A stretch of DNA of 64,000 bases, from NCBI GenBank assembly GCA_963973915.1, contig CAXBBM010000009.1, positions 1 through 64,000 of the forward strand, in the 5' to 3' direction. Positions within the stretch are counted from its first letter, which is position 1; every line of letters starts with the position of its first letter. Below are positions 14,114 through 24,003 of this stretch, in pieces. Below the pieces are notes generated by a model that saw nothing but the letters and a program-made list of their open reading frames with translations, made no database searches and had not been told where the DNA came from. The DNA comes from Polycyclovorans sp002706265 (GTDB taxonomy: Bacteria; Pseudomonadota; Gammaproteobacteria; Nevskiales; Nevskiaceae). A program made the translations under genes and the position numbers.

Positions 14114-16789
14114 TCATGCGATCAAACCGCGCTCGCGCGCCGCGGCAATGGCGCGCAGCCGGTTGTCGACGGCCAGCTTGGCGTAGATGTTCTTGAGGTG
14201 AAATTTCACGGTGTTTTCCGACACCGTCATCTGCCGCGCCATCTCCTTGTTGGAGGCGCCGGCCGAGAGCAGGGTGAGAATGGCCTGCTCGCGATCGGTC
14301 AGGCTGTCGAACGGGGCCCGGTCGCCACCGTCAGCGCCAGGAACGCCGCCACAGGCACTGACCACATCGGCCAGAAAGCGGGTGTGCCGGGCCAGGCCAG
14401 GGGGTGGCGCGCGGTGCAGGCGCAGCAGCAGGGGCATCACCCGCCGTCCGCCCTCGACAAAGCAGCGGATCAGGCGCCCCGGCGCCGCGAACTGCAGGGC
14501 CTGCACCAGACTGTTCTGCGCGGCCGGTTCCGACCCGGCCTGAAGATGCCAGGCGGTCTCCAGCAGTTTGAGACGAATCTGCCGGTAGACGCGCCCGCCC
14601 GCCTGCGCGCTGGCGGCCTGCAAACGCCGTGACGCGCGGTCGAGCTGACCCAGATGGATCATCAGACGGATGTCGCCAAACTGCGCCTCGCCCAGTTCGT
14701 CGGCAAACATCACCCACGCCTGAGGCGGCGCGGTGTCGGGCGCCATGGCGGCGATCAGCGACTGCGCAGGATCGGTCTGCCCGGTCGCCAGGGCGCGGGT
14801 CGCCCGCTCCCAGCCCACCAGCCGCAGCAGGCGCGGCCAGCCGCTGGCCTGGGCCACCTGCTCCAGCGCGTCGAGCTTGTCCTGGGCCGCCTGGCGTCGC
14901 CCGCGGGCGTGGTCGATCCGCGACATGGCAATGAACGCGACGGCCACGAAATCGAGCATCGTCGACTCGGCGATCAGCTCCTGATGCGGCATGAACAGCG
15001 CCTCGGCAGCATCCAGTTCGTTGGCCTCGTACAAGGCCCAGACATGGCAGGCGGTCATCGCCGCCGAGGCCAGCATGCGGTCGAGCCGGATCGGCGATTG
15101 CGCCGCCGCCGCGTCGAACGTGGCCAGCGCGCCGGGCAGATCGCCCTGCAGCATCTGGCTGATGCCGGTCACGCCCACTTCGTAGCCGCCGCTGAACGGC
15201 GCGACGCCGCGTTCGGTGTGCAGGCGCGCGTAACCCAACGCGACGCGCGCCTGCTCGAAGTCGCCCAGCGACAGGGCGCACACGCCCTGCAGGTTGGCGG
15301 CCGCGGCGCGCTCGAAGGCATCAAAGCCGGACTCGTCGACCTTCTCGATGTCGACCCGCTGCGCGCGGCGAAAGGCCTCGCCGAGGTCATCGGCCGAGAC
15401 GGCGGCCATCGACAGCACGATCTCGGGCTGGATGCGCCCTTCACGCTCCATGCGCAGCAACGCGGCATGGATGGGCCCGAAGGCCGCGCGCCGCCGCAGA
15501 AAGACGTACACGTACGCCACCTTGATGGTCAGCGTCGGGCGCGCGGTGATCTCCTCCAGCGGCAGCGGGCTGACCCAGCGCTCCAGGGTGATCAACTGCC
15601 CCTCGGCGACCAGGGTGCTGCCCCATTCGTCGAGCATGTCGGCCGCCAGCGGCAGCGCCCCGGCCGCCAGCGCGTGGTGTACGCCTTCGGCCCACATCTG
15701 TTCAGCCGCATACCAGCGCGCGGCCCGCAGATGCACCTCGCGCGCGGCCTCGGGCTGGCGGGCACTGAACTGGTCCGACAGACATTTCGCGAACAGGCCG
15801 TGGTACTTGAACCAGTGAAGATCGACATCGAGCGCGCGCAAGAACAGGCCGTTGCGCTCCAGCTGTTCAAGCAGCGCCTGGGCGTTGTCAAGCCCAGTGA
15901 CGGCCTTGCACAGCGGCGCGCTCAGTCGCGGCAGCAGCGCGGTGCGGAGCAAGAAGTCCTGCACGTCCGGGGACTGCAGCGCCAGCACGTTTTCGGTCAG
16001 GTACTCCGCCAGTTCACGCGGCTGGTCACTGATCTCGCGCTCCAGCGTGCTGCGCACGTTGCGCCGGTTCAGCGACAGCCGGAACAGTTGCAGCGCCGCG
16101 GGCCAGCCTTCGGTGCGCCGAAAAATGGAGTCCAGCTCGTCGGGCCGCACCACAAGCTCGCGGGCCTGGTCGAAAAAGGCGACGGTTTCGTCGCGTGAAA
16201 AGCGCAGCATCTCGGCCGAGACCAGCAGCGCGCGGCCGTCCACGATCAGCCGCGTCAGCCCCAACTCGGGGATCGCGCGGGTGCCGAAGTACAAGGTCAC
16301 ATTGTTCGGCAGGTACTCCATGAGCTCGCGGAAAAACTGCAGCACGGCCGCTGAGGTGATGGTCTGCAGTTCATCGATGAACAGCGCCACCGGCCGGTCG
16401 AGTCCGGCCAGTTGCTCGATGATCCAGTCGACGTGACGGCGTACCCGGCTGGGCTGCCAATCGGCATCGACGCCGCCGTGCAGCTGCTGGATCAGACTGC
16501 GGAAGTAGGCAAAGAACCGCCGCGGCTCGTTGTCGGCATCGTCCAGCGTCAGCCACGCGGTCGGCACGCCGCGGGCCTCGCAGCCCTGCTTGATCTGCAA
16601 CAGCGTGGTCGATTTGCCGTGGCCGGCCGGCGCCTGCAACACGACGATGCGCACGTCGGCCGCCGCCGCCAACCCTTGCAGCAGCCGGTCACGCGCCACC
16701 ATGCCCGCCGAGGCGCGCGGCGCAAAGTGCTTGTGGGCGTAAACCGCCGCAGGCGATACCGCGGGCTCTGACGCCTTCTTGCGGGTCAT
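14114..16789 (-). CDS. MalT-like LuxR-family ATP-dependent transcriptional activator
   Basis: 891-aa signal-transduction ATPase (STAND class). Order: nucleotide-binding domain with Walker A APAGHGKSTTL (Lys59), a Walker-B-like VALFIDELQ, a winged-helix region, a long helical repeat (TPR-like, ~350-800) that would bind the inducer, and a C-terminal LuxR DNA-binding domain (LTDREQAILTLLSAGASNKE, then SENTVKFHLKNIYAKL) in the last ~65 residues. The start ATG 16789 has GGAGG 5-6 bp upstream. It is on the same strand as, and directly before, the SDR and esterase genes and is likely their activator, in the way MalT and AlkS control catabolic operons. Inducer unknown. Confidence 0.9.
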   Translation of the reverse strand: MTRKKASEPAVSPAAVYAHKHFAPRASAGMVARDRLLQGLAAAADVRIVVLQAPAGHGKSTTLLQIKQGCEARGVPTAWLTLDDADNEPRRFFAYFRSLIQQLHGGVDADWQPSRVRRHVDWIIEQLAGLDRPVALFIDELQTITSAAVLQFFRELMEYLPNNVTLYFGTRAIPELGLTRLIVDGRALLVSAEMLRFSRDETVAFFDQARELVVRPDELDSIFRRTEGWPAALQLFRLSLNRRNVRSTLEREISDQPRELAEYLTENVLALQSPDVQDFLLRTALLPRLSAPLCKAVTGLDNAQALLEQLERNGLFLRALDVDLHWFKYHGLFAKCLSDQFSARQPEAAREVHLRAARWYAAEQMWAEGVHHALAAGALPLAADMLDEWGSTLVAEGQLITLERWVSPLPLEEITARPTLTIKVAYVYVFLRRRAAFGPIHAALLRMEREGRIQPEIVLSMAAVSADDLGEAFRRAQRVDIEKVDESGFDAFERAAAANLQGVCALSLGDFEQARVALGYARLHTERGVAPFSGGYEVGVTGISQMLQGDLPGALATFDAAAAQSPIRLDRMLASAAMTACHVWALYEANELDAAEALFMPHQELIAESTMLDFVAVAFIAMSRIDHARGRRQAAQDKLDALEQVAQASGWPRLLRLVGWERATRALATGQTDPAQSLIAAMAPDTAPPQAWVMFADELGEAQFGDIRLMIHLGQLDRASRRLQAASAQAGGRVYRQIRLKLLETAWHLQAGSEPAAQNSLVQALQFAAPGRLIRCFVEGGRRVMPLLLRLHRAPPPGLARHTRFLADVVSACGGVPGADGGDRAPFDSLTDREQAILTLLSAGASNKEMARQMTVSENTVKFHLKNIYAKLAVDNRLRAIAAARERGLIA

Positions 16790-17050
16790 TCGTCCTCCGG
16801 CCCTTGCCAAGAGGGGACCGGGGTTTGGGCCAGCGCACGGCGGGGCCCCAACGCCGAAGCGCCGACCGGCCGGTACGACTGCAACCACTGGGCTGACGCC
16901 ACGCCTCATCCTCACGCACAACTGGGCTTCAATTCATCATGGCGCCAGGGCGCCTGCTTTTTGAGCATTTTGGCGCCAATTTACGCGTTCCTGCACATTG
17001 CAGGTCATCCCTCACCGCTCGCGCGGGCCCTCGCCGCCTGGAGACACCGC

Positions 17051-19651
17051 ATGATTCACCGCCGTACCGACTACCGCCCTCCCGCCTTCGTCATCGATCA
17101 GGTCGCACTGGACGTGCAGATTGCCGAGCAGACTCTGGTCACCGCGCGGCTGTCGATGCGGCGGGCGGCCGCCAGCGGAACCGGGCGCGCGCGCGACACC
17201 GGCCTGCGCCTCGACGCCCGGGCGCTACAGGTGGTCTCGGTCGCGATCGATGACCAGCCCCTGCCGGCGGGCGCGTGGACGCTGGACGACCACGCGCTGC
17301 ACATCGCCGAGGTGCCCGATCAGTTCACCCTGACCACGGTGACCCGGCTGCAGCCCGAGGCCAACACGGCGCTCGAAGGCTTCTATCAATCCGGGCCGAT
17401 GTACTGCACGCAGTGCGAGGCGCACGGTTTTTCGCGCATCACGCCCTACCTCGACCGACCGGACGTGCTGTCGCGATTCACCGTCCGTCTGCAGGCCGAC
17501 GCCGCGCGCTTTCCGGTGTTGCTGGCCAACGGCAACTGCATCGAGCGCGGTGCGCTGGCCGGCGGTCAGCACTACGCCCGCTGGGAAGATCCCTACGCCA
17601 AGCCCTGCTATCTGTTCGCCATGGTGGCCGGGGACCTGGCCAAGGTGGCCGACACCTTCCGCGCGGCCGATGGCCGCGACATCGCGCTCGAGTTCTTCGT
17701 GGACCACGGCAACGAGAACCGCGTCGCTCATGCCATGGCCTCGCTCAAAGACGCCATGCGCTGGGACGAACAGCGCTTCGGGCTGGTCTACGACCTTGAC
17801 GTCTACATGATCGTTGCCGCCCGCGCCTTCAACATGGGCGCGATGGAGAACAAGGGCCTCAACATCTTCAACGCCGCCTACGTGCTGGCCACCCCCGACA
17901 CCGCCACCGACGAGAGCTTTGAGGCCATCAGCGCGGTGATCGCCCACGAGTATTTCCACAACTACACCGGCAACCGCGTGACCTGCCGCGACTGGTTCCA
18001 GTTGTCGTTGAAGGAAGGCCTCACCGTGTTCCGTGACCAGCGTTTCAGCGAAGACCACCTTGGCGGCGCGGTGCAGCGCATCGAACAGGTGCGCATGCTG
18101 CGCGCCGCGCAGTTTCCTGAAGACGCCGGCCCCACCGCCCACCCGGTGCGGCCCGACGCCTACCAGGAGGTCAACAATTTCTACACCGCGACGATCTACG
18201 AAAAAGGCGCCGAGATCGTGCGCATGCTGCACACGGTGATCGGCGCAGAGGCCTTCCGCGACGGGCTGCGGCGCTACCTCGCCGAGCAGAACGGCAAGGC
18301 GGCCACCATTGAAGACTTCGTGGGCGCGCTGAGCGCCGCCGCGGGCACCGACCTGTCGCCATTCCTGGCGTGGTACGCACAGGCCGGCACCCCGCAACTG
18401 CGCCTGACCCGCGCCTGGGATGCCGCCAGCCGCCGGCTGATCATCCGCTTCACCCAGCACACCGCGCCCACGCCGGGCCAGCCCGAGAAGCAGGCGCTGC
18501 CCCTGCCGATTCGCCTGCGACTGCGCAACGGCCGCGGTCAGGTGGTGCCGCTGCCGGCGCACGCCGACGCGCTGGGCGACGAACTGATCGTGATGCGGGG
18601 TGACGCACTGACCCTGGAGATGGACACCGACGAGCCGCTGCTGCCCAGCGTGCTGCTGGGCTTCTCGGCGCCGGTCAAACTGCTGGCCGATTACACGCTG
18701 GACGAACTGCAGCGCATCGCCGCCTACGAGAGCGACCCTTTCGTGCGCTGGGACACCCTGCAAAGCCTGCACGCCCGCGCCCATGCCGGCCTGATGGAAG
18801 GCGATCGCAGCGCCCTGGATGCCCTCATCGCCGCCCTGCAGCGAATTGCCGCCGAGCCGGTGGACGACGCCATGCTCACCGCCCACCTGCTGAGCCTGCC
18901 GGGCACCGCCTGGCTGTGGGACCAATACCCAGAGGTGCACCCGCAGCGCTTTCTTGACGCCTACGCGCAGCTGGGCCGCGCCATCGCCGAAGCCCTGTGC
19001 GGGCCGCTGTCGGTGTGGGCGCCCAAGGCGCCAACGCTCAGGGGCCAGGCCGGCGAGCGGGCGCTCAGCAATGTGGCGCTTGGCTATCTGGCCCGGCTTG
19101 GCAGCGCCAGCGTGCAACGCATGGCCGACGACCGGGTGGTCAGTGACAACATGACCCTGGCCATCGGCGCGCTGCGTGCGCTCGGGCACCACACCGACGC
19201 CGCCGTGCCCGCCGAGGCACTGCGGCGCTTCGCGCAACGCTGGCACGACGATGCCCTGGTCATGGACCGCTGGTTTGCCCTGCGGGCCGGCGGTGCCCAC
19301 GTGCAGGCCGCCGACCTGCCGGCACTGATCGACCACCCCCAGTTCGACTGGCGCAACCCCAACCGCGTGCGCGCGGTGCTGGGCAGCTTCGCCCGCGAGG
19401 CTTTGCAGGGTTTTCACACCGAAGCCGGCTACCGTGCCTACGCCGACGGCATTGCCCGGCTCGACGCCCTCAACCCGCAAACCGCAGCGCGGCTGCTGAA
19501 GCCGCTGCTGGGCTTCAAGCGCCTCGCCGAACCCTGGGCCTCGCAGCAGAAGCAGGTCGTCATCAGGTTGCGCGCCCAGGTGCAGTCCACCGATACCCGC
19601 GAACTGCTCGATGCGGCGCTGAATGAGGGTTCGTCAAGCGCCACGCCATGA
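17051..19651 (+). CDS. pepN: Aminopeptidase N (M1 family)
   Basis: 866-aa cytoplasmic zinc aminopeptidase of broad specificity, close in length to E. coli PepN (870). The exopeptidase motif GAMEN is at 263-267, the zinc site HEYFH at 299-303 and the third ligand Glu at 322 (SLKEGLTVFRDQ). YEKGAEIVRM carries the transition-state tyrosine. The C-terminal helical domain runs to the end. The ATG at 17051 is preceded by GGAGA; an in-frame start at 16961 would add 30 residues unlike the family N-terminus. Translationally coupled to the DNA glycosylase gene (ATGA overlap). Confidence 0.96.
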   Translation: MIHRRTDYRPPAFVIDQVALDVQIAEQTLVTARLSMRRAAASGTGRARDTGLRLDARALQVVSVAIDDQPLPAGAWTLDDHALHIAEVPDQFTLTTVTRLQPEANTALEGFYQSGPMYCTQCEAHGFSRITPYLDRPDVLSRFTVRLQADAARFPVLLANGNCIERGALAGGQHYARWEDPYAKPCYLFAMVAGDLAKVADTFRAADGRDIALEFFVDHGNENRVAHAMASLKDAMRWDEQRFGLVYDLDVYMIVAARAFNMGAMENKGLNIFNAAYVLATPDTATDESFEAISAVIAHEYFHNYTGNRVTCRDWFQLSLKEGLTVFRDQRFSEDHLGGAVQRIEQVRMLRAAQFPEDAGPTAHPVRPDAYQEVNNFYTATIYEKGAEIVRMLHTVIGAEAFRDGLRRYLAEQNGKAATIEDFVGALSAAAGTDLSPFLAWYAQAGTPQLRLTRAWDAASRRLIIRFTQHTAPTPGQPEKQALPLPIRLRLRNGRGQVVPLPAHADALGDELIVMRGDALTLEMDTDEPLLPSVLLGFSAPVKLLADYTLDELQRIAAYESDPFVRWDTLQSLHARAHAGLMEGDRSALDALIAALQRIAAEPVDDAMLTAHLLSLPGTAWLWDQYPEVHPQRFLDAYAQLGRAIAEALCGPLSVWAPKAPTLRGQAGERALSNVALGYLARLGSASVQRMADDRVVSDNMTLAIGALRALGHHTDAAVPAEALRRFAQRWHDDALVMDRWFALRAGGAHVQAADLPALIDHPQFDWRNPNRVRAVLGSFAREALQGFHTEAGYRAYADGIARLDALNPQTAARLLKPLLGFKRLAEPWASQQKQVVIRLRAQVQSTDTRELLDAALNEGSSSATP

Positions 19652-20295
19652 GCCGCGACACGAGCACTGACATGAGCCCTGAACGGAACGCCCTGGCCGA
19701 TGCCCACCTGCGCGCAACCGACCCGGTCATGGCCAGACTGATCGACCGCTTTGGCCCCTGCGCCCTCACGGTGAAGAACGGCGCACCCTTCGAAGTGCTG
19801 GCCGCGGCCATCATCAGCCAGCAGTTGTCGAACAAGGCTGCGGCGACCATCCAGAACCGGGTCGTGGCGCAGGTGGGCCCCCTCACCGCAGCGGCGCTGG
19901 CGCGTGCCGATGCCGTCGCACTGAGGGCCTGCGGGTTGTCCAACGCCAAGGCGCGCTGGCTCATCGCCCTCGGGCAGGCCGTGACCACCGGCGCGCTCGA
20001 TTTCGATGCCATCGCCGCCATGGACGACGACACCGCCCTCCGCACGCTCGACGCTTTGCCCGGCGTCGGGCCCTGGACTGCCGAGATGTGGCTGATCTTC
20101 GCCCAGGGTCGCGAAGACCTGTTCTCGATGGGCGACGTGGGGCTGCGCAATGCCATCAATCGCCTGTATGCCGACGGCGCCAAGCTCGACGTGGCCGCCA
20201 CCCGGCGCATCACCGACCGCTGGGCACCGTATCGGTCCTGCGCCAGCTGGTACCTGTGGCGGCTGACCGACGCCGCCGACAGTTACTGGGGCTGA
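19648..20295 (+). CDS. DNA-3-methyladenine glycosylase II family (AlkA-like, HhH-GPD)
   Basis: 215-aa base-excision repair glycosylase. The helix-hairpin-helix LPGVGPWTAEMW is followed by the catalytic aspartate in FSMGDVGLRNA. The N-terminal half has AAAIISQQLSNKAAATI, the usual DNA-contacting helix of the small AlkA/Mag1-like branch that lacks the E. coli AlkA N-terminal domain. It removes alkylated purines. Start ATG overlaps the pepN stop (ATGA), and its 3' end converges with the hydroxylase gene, overlapping by 13 bp. Another alkylation-repair gene (ogt) lies 9 kb downstream. Confidence 0.9.
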   Translation: MSRDTSTDMSPERNALADAHLRATDPVMARLIDRFGPCALTVKNGAPFEVLAAAIISQQLSNKAAATIQNRVVAQVGPLTAAALARADAVALRACGLSNAKARWLIALGQAVTTGALDFDAIAAMDDDTALRTLDALPGVGPWTAEMWLIFAQGREDLFSMGDVGLRNAINRLYADGAKLDVAATRRITDRWAPYRSCASWYLWRLTDAADSYWG

Positions 20296-21173
20296 GTCGC
20301 CTCATCAGGCCGCCGCCACTCCGGCGGCGCCCACAGGTGTTTCAGACGCTGCCACAGCGGCCCCGGACGCCGCACGTCGGCGAACATGTCGCGCCATTCG
20401 TGAAACATCATCGTCAGCGGATTGCGGGTGTGAATCGGGCGCACGATGCCGTAAACGCAGGTCTCGGTCTCGGGCGTGAAGGTGCCGAACCACTTGTCCC
20501 ATAGGATCAGCACGCCGGCATAGTTGCGGTCGATGTACTGGGCGTTGCGGGCGTGATGCACCCGGTGATGCGACGGCGTGTTGAACACCGCCTCAAACCA
20601 CGCCGGCAGCTTTTTCACGCTCTCGGTGTGCACGAAGAACTGGTAAGCCAGGCTGATCGCCACCGCCAGAATCACCAACTCGGGCTTGAAGCCAATCCAC
20701 GCCAGCGGCAACCAGAACACCCACATGCCCGAGACCGGATAGGTGATGCTCTGGCGCAGCGCAGTGGCTAGGTTCAGGGTCTCGGACGAGTGATGCGTGA
20801 CATGGCTGGCCCACATCCAGCGGATGCGGTGGCTGGCGCGGTGAAACCCGTAGTAGAAAAAATCCTGCAGCACCACCAGCAACAACAGGCTCCACCACGT
20901 TGCCGGAATCTCGAACAGGCGCACCTCGTAAAGCGCGTAGAACAGCCCGATCACCAGCGCCCAGGCCAGGCCATCTGCCGCCGCGTGCGAGGCTGCCAGC
21001 ACCGTGTTGGTGCCCACCTGTTCGACGCTGTACGTCTGCGCACGCCGGCGCTGCAGGTACCAGGCCTCGATGCCCATGCACACCATGAACACCGGCGCCA
21101 TGAGCAGCAGAAAGATTTTTTCGACGCCGAAGGCTTCGATCATCTGCCATGTGTCGGTCAGCACCTGCACCAT
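20283..21173 (-). CDS. Fatty acid hydroxylase/sterol desaturase-family membrane di-iron enzyme
   Basis: 296-aa integral membrane protein with several hydrophobic helices and the histidine-cluster signature of the family: HRASH, HVTHHSSE and HHRVHHARN, which together hold a di-iron centre. FFVHTESVKKLPAWFEAVFN between clusters 2 and 3 is typical of the branch that includes bacterial sterol-desaturase-like proteins and alkylglycerol monooxygenase. Substrate (sterol, hopanoid, carotenoid or ether lipid) cannot be read from sequence. The start ATG 21173 has GGGAGG 8 bp upstream. Confidence 0.87.
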   Translation of the reverse strand: MVQVLTDTWQMIEAFGVEKIFLLLMAPVFMVCMGIEAWYLQRRRAQTYSVEQVGTNTVLAASHAAADGLAWALVIGLFYALYEVRLFEIPATWWSLLLLVVLQDFFYYGFHRASHRIRWMWASHVTHHSSETLNLATALRQSITYPVSGMWVFWLPLAWIGFKPELVILAVAISLAYQFFVHTESVKKLPAWFEAVFNTPSHHRVHHARNAQYIDRNYAGVLILWDKWFGTFTPETETCVYGIVRPIHTRNPLTMMFHEWRDMFADVRRPGPLWQRLKHLWAPPEWRRPDEATQPQ

Positions 21174-21307
21174 GTTCGCGCCTCCCAGCACCGATCCCGT
21201 GGCCGAGAGTGTGCCGAAAAAAGTACGGGTTGCGGGCGCGCGTCGTAACCCGCCATGTTGCGGCCCCAGCCCGCACCGCGCGCCCCAGGGGCGGTCGCGC
21301 CGTTCCC

Positions 21308-23839
21308 TCAGCCCTGGCTGGCGGCCGACACGCGACGCTCAGCCTCTGCTACGGGCCCCTCTGCGGTCAGCGGTTGCCCGTCCATCACTGCAACCCCACG
21401 GCCGCAGGCCTTGGCGCTGTAACAGGCCTGATCGGCGCGGCTGAAGACCTGGGTGGCGCTCTGCGTTGCGTCGATGGCGGCCACGCCGATCGAGACGCCC
21501 AGGGGATAGGTCTGGCCGGCAAACGAGACAACATAGGTCGACACCGACCGGATCAGGCCTTCGGCAATTCGCGCCACTTGCGCCAGGGGGCAGTTGCGCA
21601 GGATCAGGCCGAACTCATCGCCGCCCAGGCGGGCGAAGACGTCGGTCTGGCGCAGGCGCGCGCGCATGCGTGCCGAGATGTCCCGCAGGACGCGGTCGCC
21701 CAGCTGGTGGCCACACTGGTCGTTGATGCGTTTGAAGTAGTCAAGGTCGAGCATCAGCATGTAGTGCTCGCCTTTGCCGTTTTGCCCGATCAGCCGCACG
21801 GCGTCCATCTCGGCTTCAAAGGCCCGGCGATTGGGGAGCCCGGTCAGCGGATCGTGCGCAGCCTGGTAGGCCAGCTGCTGCGCAAGATGCTGCATGGCCG
21901 ACACGTCACGGCAGACAAAAACCGATCCGATCAACTGGCCGTTGAGGTCACGCAGCGGCGTACAGGCCGATTCAACGGGCACTTCGGTGTGGTCGCGCAG
22001 CGCCAGCAGGCTGACGCCCGACAGATCGGCCGCCGCGCCATCACGCAGCACGCGCGCCACGGGGGATTCGCGCCAGCGGCCACTGTGTTCGGGCAACAGC
22101 CGCACGACGGCGTCGAAGGGCTGGCCCATCACCTCCGTCTCGATCATGCGCAGCAGCCGCAGCGCCGTGTCGTTGACGAAGGTGATCAGCCCCTGAAGGT
22201 CGGTGCGGATCACGCCGTCGGCGATTGACGACAGCGTGACCTGGGCCAGTTCCTTTTCTTCCTCAAGTGCCTGCTCGGCGCGGCGCTGTTCGGTCAGGTC
22301 CTGAATCTTGGAGAGGAAGCACTTGGGACGGTGATGCTCGTCACGCACCAGCGACACGTCCAGCTGGCACTGAATCACCCGCGCATCGCCGCACAGATAG
22401 CGCTTTTCCATGCGGTAGTGGGCCGCCTCGCCGTCGAGCAGGCGCTGTACGTGGGCGATGTCAATGTCCAGGTCGTCGGGGTGGGTGATGTCCTGAAAGG
22501 TCATGCGTTTCAGTGCCTCGGCACTGAAGCCGAGCATCTCGCAGAGGGCCGCATTGACCTCGATCCAGCGGCCGTCAAGACCGACGATGGCCGTCCCGAT
22601 GGGGGACTCGTCGAACGCTGCCTGGAACAGGCGCAGGTTGGCGTCGAGCGCCCGCTGGGCGAACACGGTTGCGGTGATGTCATGGCCCTCGGCCACGAGG
22701 CAGGTCACGTCGCCCCGCTCATCGAAAACCGGCTTCAGGGAAAAATCGATGATATGGGTCAGCGACTCGGCGCCTCGCACTTCGGTCTGGTATTTCACCA
22801 GCTCGCCCTGGGCCGCACGGCCCACCGCCGCCCTGACCCGCTGCGCGATGGCGTCATCAAGCTGAAACCAGTGGCAGGCCCAGAACGGCTTGCCAATGAC
22901 CGCGTCGGCCTTCAGGTCGGCGAACCGCAGGGCGGTGTCGTTGACTTCCATCAACACGCCGTCCGGCGACACGATGCCGACGTACTGGTAGGTGGAATTG
23001 AAAATCGCCTTGAGGCGGCTGCTGACCTGATGCGCAACGTCTTCGACAAACTTGCGCCTGCTGATGTCGGCAAAGCTGCCGACCACCCGCAGGGGCTTGC
23101 CGTCGACGGTGCGCGACATCACCTCGCCGCGATCCAGCATCCACCGATACTGACCGTCTTGGCACATCATGCGATGTTCGTTCTGGTATCGGGCGGTGCC
23201 ACCGTCAAGGTGGGCATTCAGGTCGGCCATGACCTGGTCAAGATCGTCCGGGTGGATGCGGCTGATGGACTCTTCCGGGCCGTCGCCGATCTGCGCGTCG
23301 TCGTAGCCCAGCAAGCGCTTCCATTGCGGCGAGTAATACACGGTGTTGGATTGCGCATCCCAATCCCAGACGCCCAGGCCCGAGCCCTCGGTGGCCATGC
23401 GCCAGCGCTCCTCAAACTCCGCCAGGCGCTCGCGCAAGGCCTGGGCGTTGGCCTCGGCACGGCGGCTGCGATCGGTGTTCTGGATGGTGCCGGCCACCCG
23501 CACGACGGCGCCCTGTTCATCGCGCTCGGCCTGGCCGGTCACCCGCACGAACAGCGGACGGCCGAGATGGGTGATCAACTGCACCTCAAGGTCAAAAGGC
23601 TGACCGGCGCGCCGCGCGGCTTGCAGTGCCTGCTGCAGCCGCACCTGTGCGTCCGGCGTGTAGAAGCGCATGACGCCGTCCAGCCCCGGAAAGCCGGTAT
23701 CCGCCGGCCACTCCAGCAGGCGTCGGGTGCCGGGCGACCACCAGACCCACCGGGCCTCACCCACGTGCAGCACCCACGTGCCGGACTGCGTCGCCTGCTC
23801 AAGGCTGGCGAGGGCGGGAGACAGGCTCAAGTCCTCCAT
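21308..23839 (-). CDS. Multi-PAS diguanylate cyclase
   Basis: 843 aa without obvious transmembrane segments, so a soluble sensor. Five PAS-type segments can be followed from the N-terminus (WVWWSPGTRRLLEW; GVWDWDAQSNTVYYS; YVGIVSPDGVLMEVND; GTAIVGLDGRWIEVN; GVIRTDLQGLITFVND), several followed by a PAC-like stretch. The catalytic GGDEF domain has an intact ARLGGDEFG (about 738-742) and the RxxD inhibitory site five residues earlier (RQTD), so it should make cyclic di-GMP with product inhibition. No EAL domain. Ligands of the PAS domains are unknown. The ATG at 23839 was chosen as nearest the first PAS; its ribosome-binding site is weak and it sits in the palindrome CCTCCATGGAGG. Confidence 0.92.
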   Translation of the reverse strand: MEDLSLSPALASLEQATQSGTWVLHVGEARWVWWSPGTRRLLEWPADTGFPGLDGVMRFYTPDAQVRLQQALQAARRAGQPFDLEVQLITHLGRPLFVRVTGQAERDEQGAVVRVAGTIQNTDRSRRAEANAQALRERLAEFEERWRMATEGSGLGVWDWDAQSNTVYYSPQWKRLLGYDDAQIGDGPEESISRIHPDDLDQVMADLNAHLDGGTARYQNEHRMMCQDGQYRWMLDRGEVMSRTVDGKPLRVVGSFADISRRKFVEDVAHQVSSRLKAIFNSTYQYVGIVSPDGVLMEVNDTALRFADLKADAVIGKPFWACHWFQLDDAIAQRVRAAVGRAAQGELVKYQTEVRGAESLTHIIDFSLKPVFDERGDVTCLVAEGHDITATVFAQRALDANLRLFQAAFDESPIGTAIVGLDGRWIEVNAALCEMLGFSAEALKRMTFQDITHPDDLDIDIAHVQRLLDGEAAHYRMEKRYLCGDARVIQCQLDVSLVRDEHHRPKCFLSKIQDLTEQRRAEQALEEEKELAQVTLSSIADGVIRTDLQGLITFVNDTALRLLRMIETEVMGQPFDAVVRLLPEHSGRWRESPVARVLRDGAAADLSGVSLLALRDHTEVPVESACTPLRDLNGQLIGSVFVCRDVSAMQHLAQQLAYQAAHDPLTGLPNRRAFEAEMDAVRLIGQNGKGEHYMLMLDLDYFKRINDQCGHQLGDRVLRDISARMRARLRQTDVFARLGGDEFGLILRNCPLAQVARIAEGLIRSVSTYVVSFAGQTYPLGVSIGVAAIDATQSATQVFSRADQACYSAKACGRGVAVMDGQPLTAEGPVAEAERRVSAASQG

Positions 23840-24003
23840 GGAGGGGCACCCACGATCATTCGGGATCGCAGCATGACCACTCCCCAAGCGCAAACCGGAA
23901 TCAGGCGGCAGACGGCCGCGCACGATTGATCAGCGGTCGATGCCCGCGCCCGTACCCGCTCCGCAGCCGTAGGCGGCGCCGCGGGCCAGGCCATTGACGC
24001 CCG

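Noticed and set aside
17225..19480. 751-codon open frame antisense to pepN
   Set aside because: GC-rich codon-position effect: the opposite frame is open because of biased third positions. The translation has no domain features, and pepN is certain.
22331..23929. 532-codon plus-strand frame opposite the diguanylate cyclase
   Set aside because: Antisense shadow without recognisable domains.
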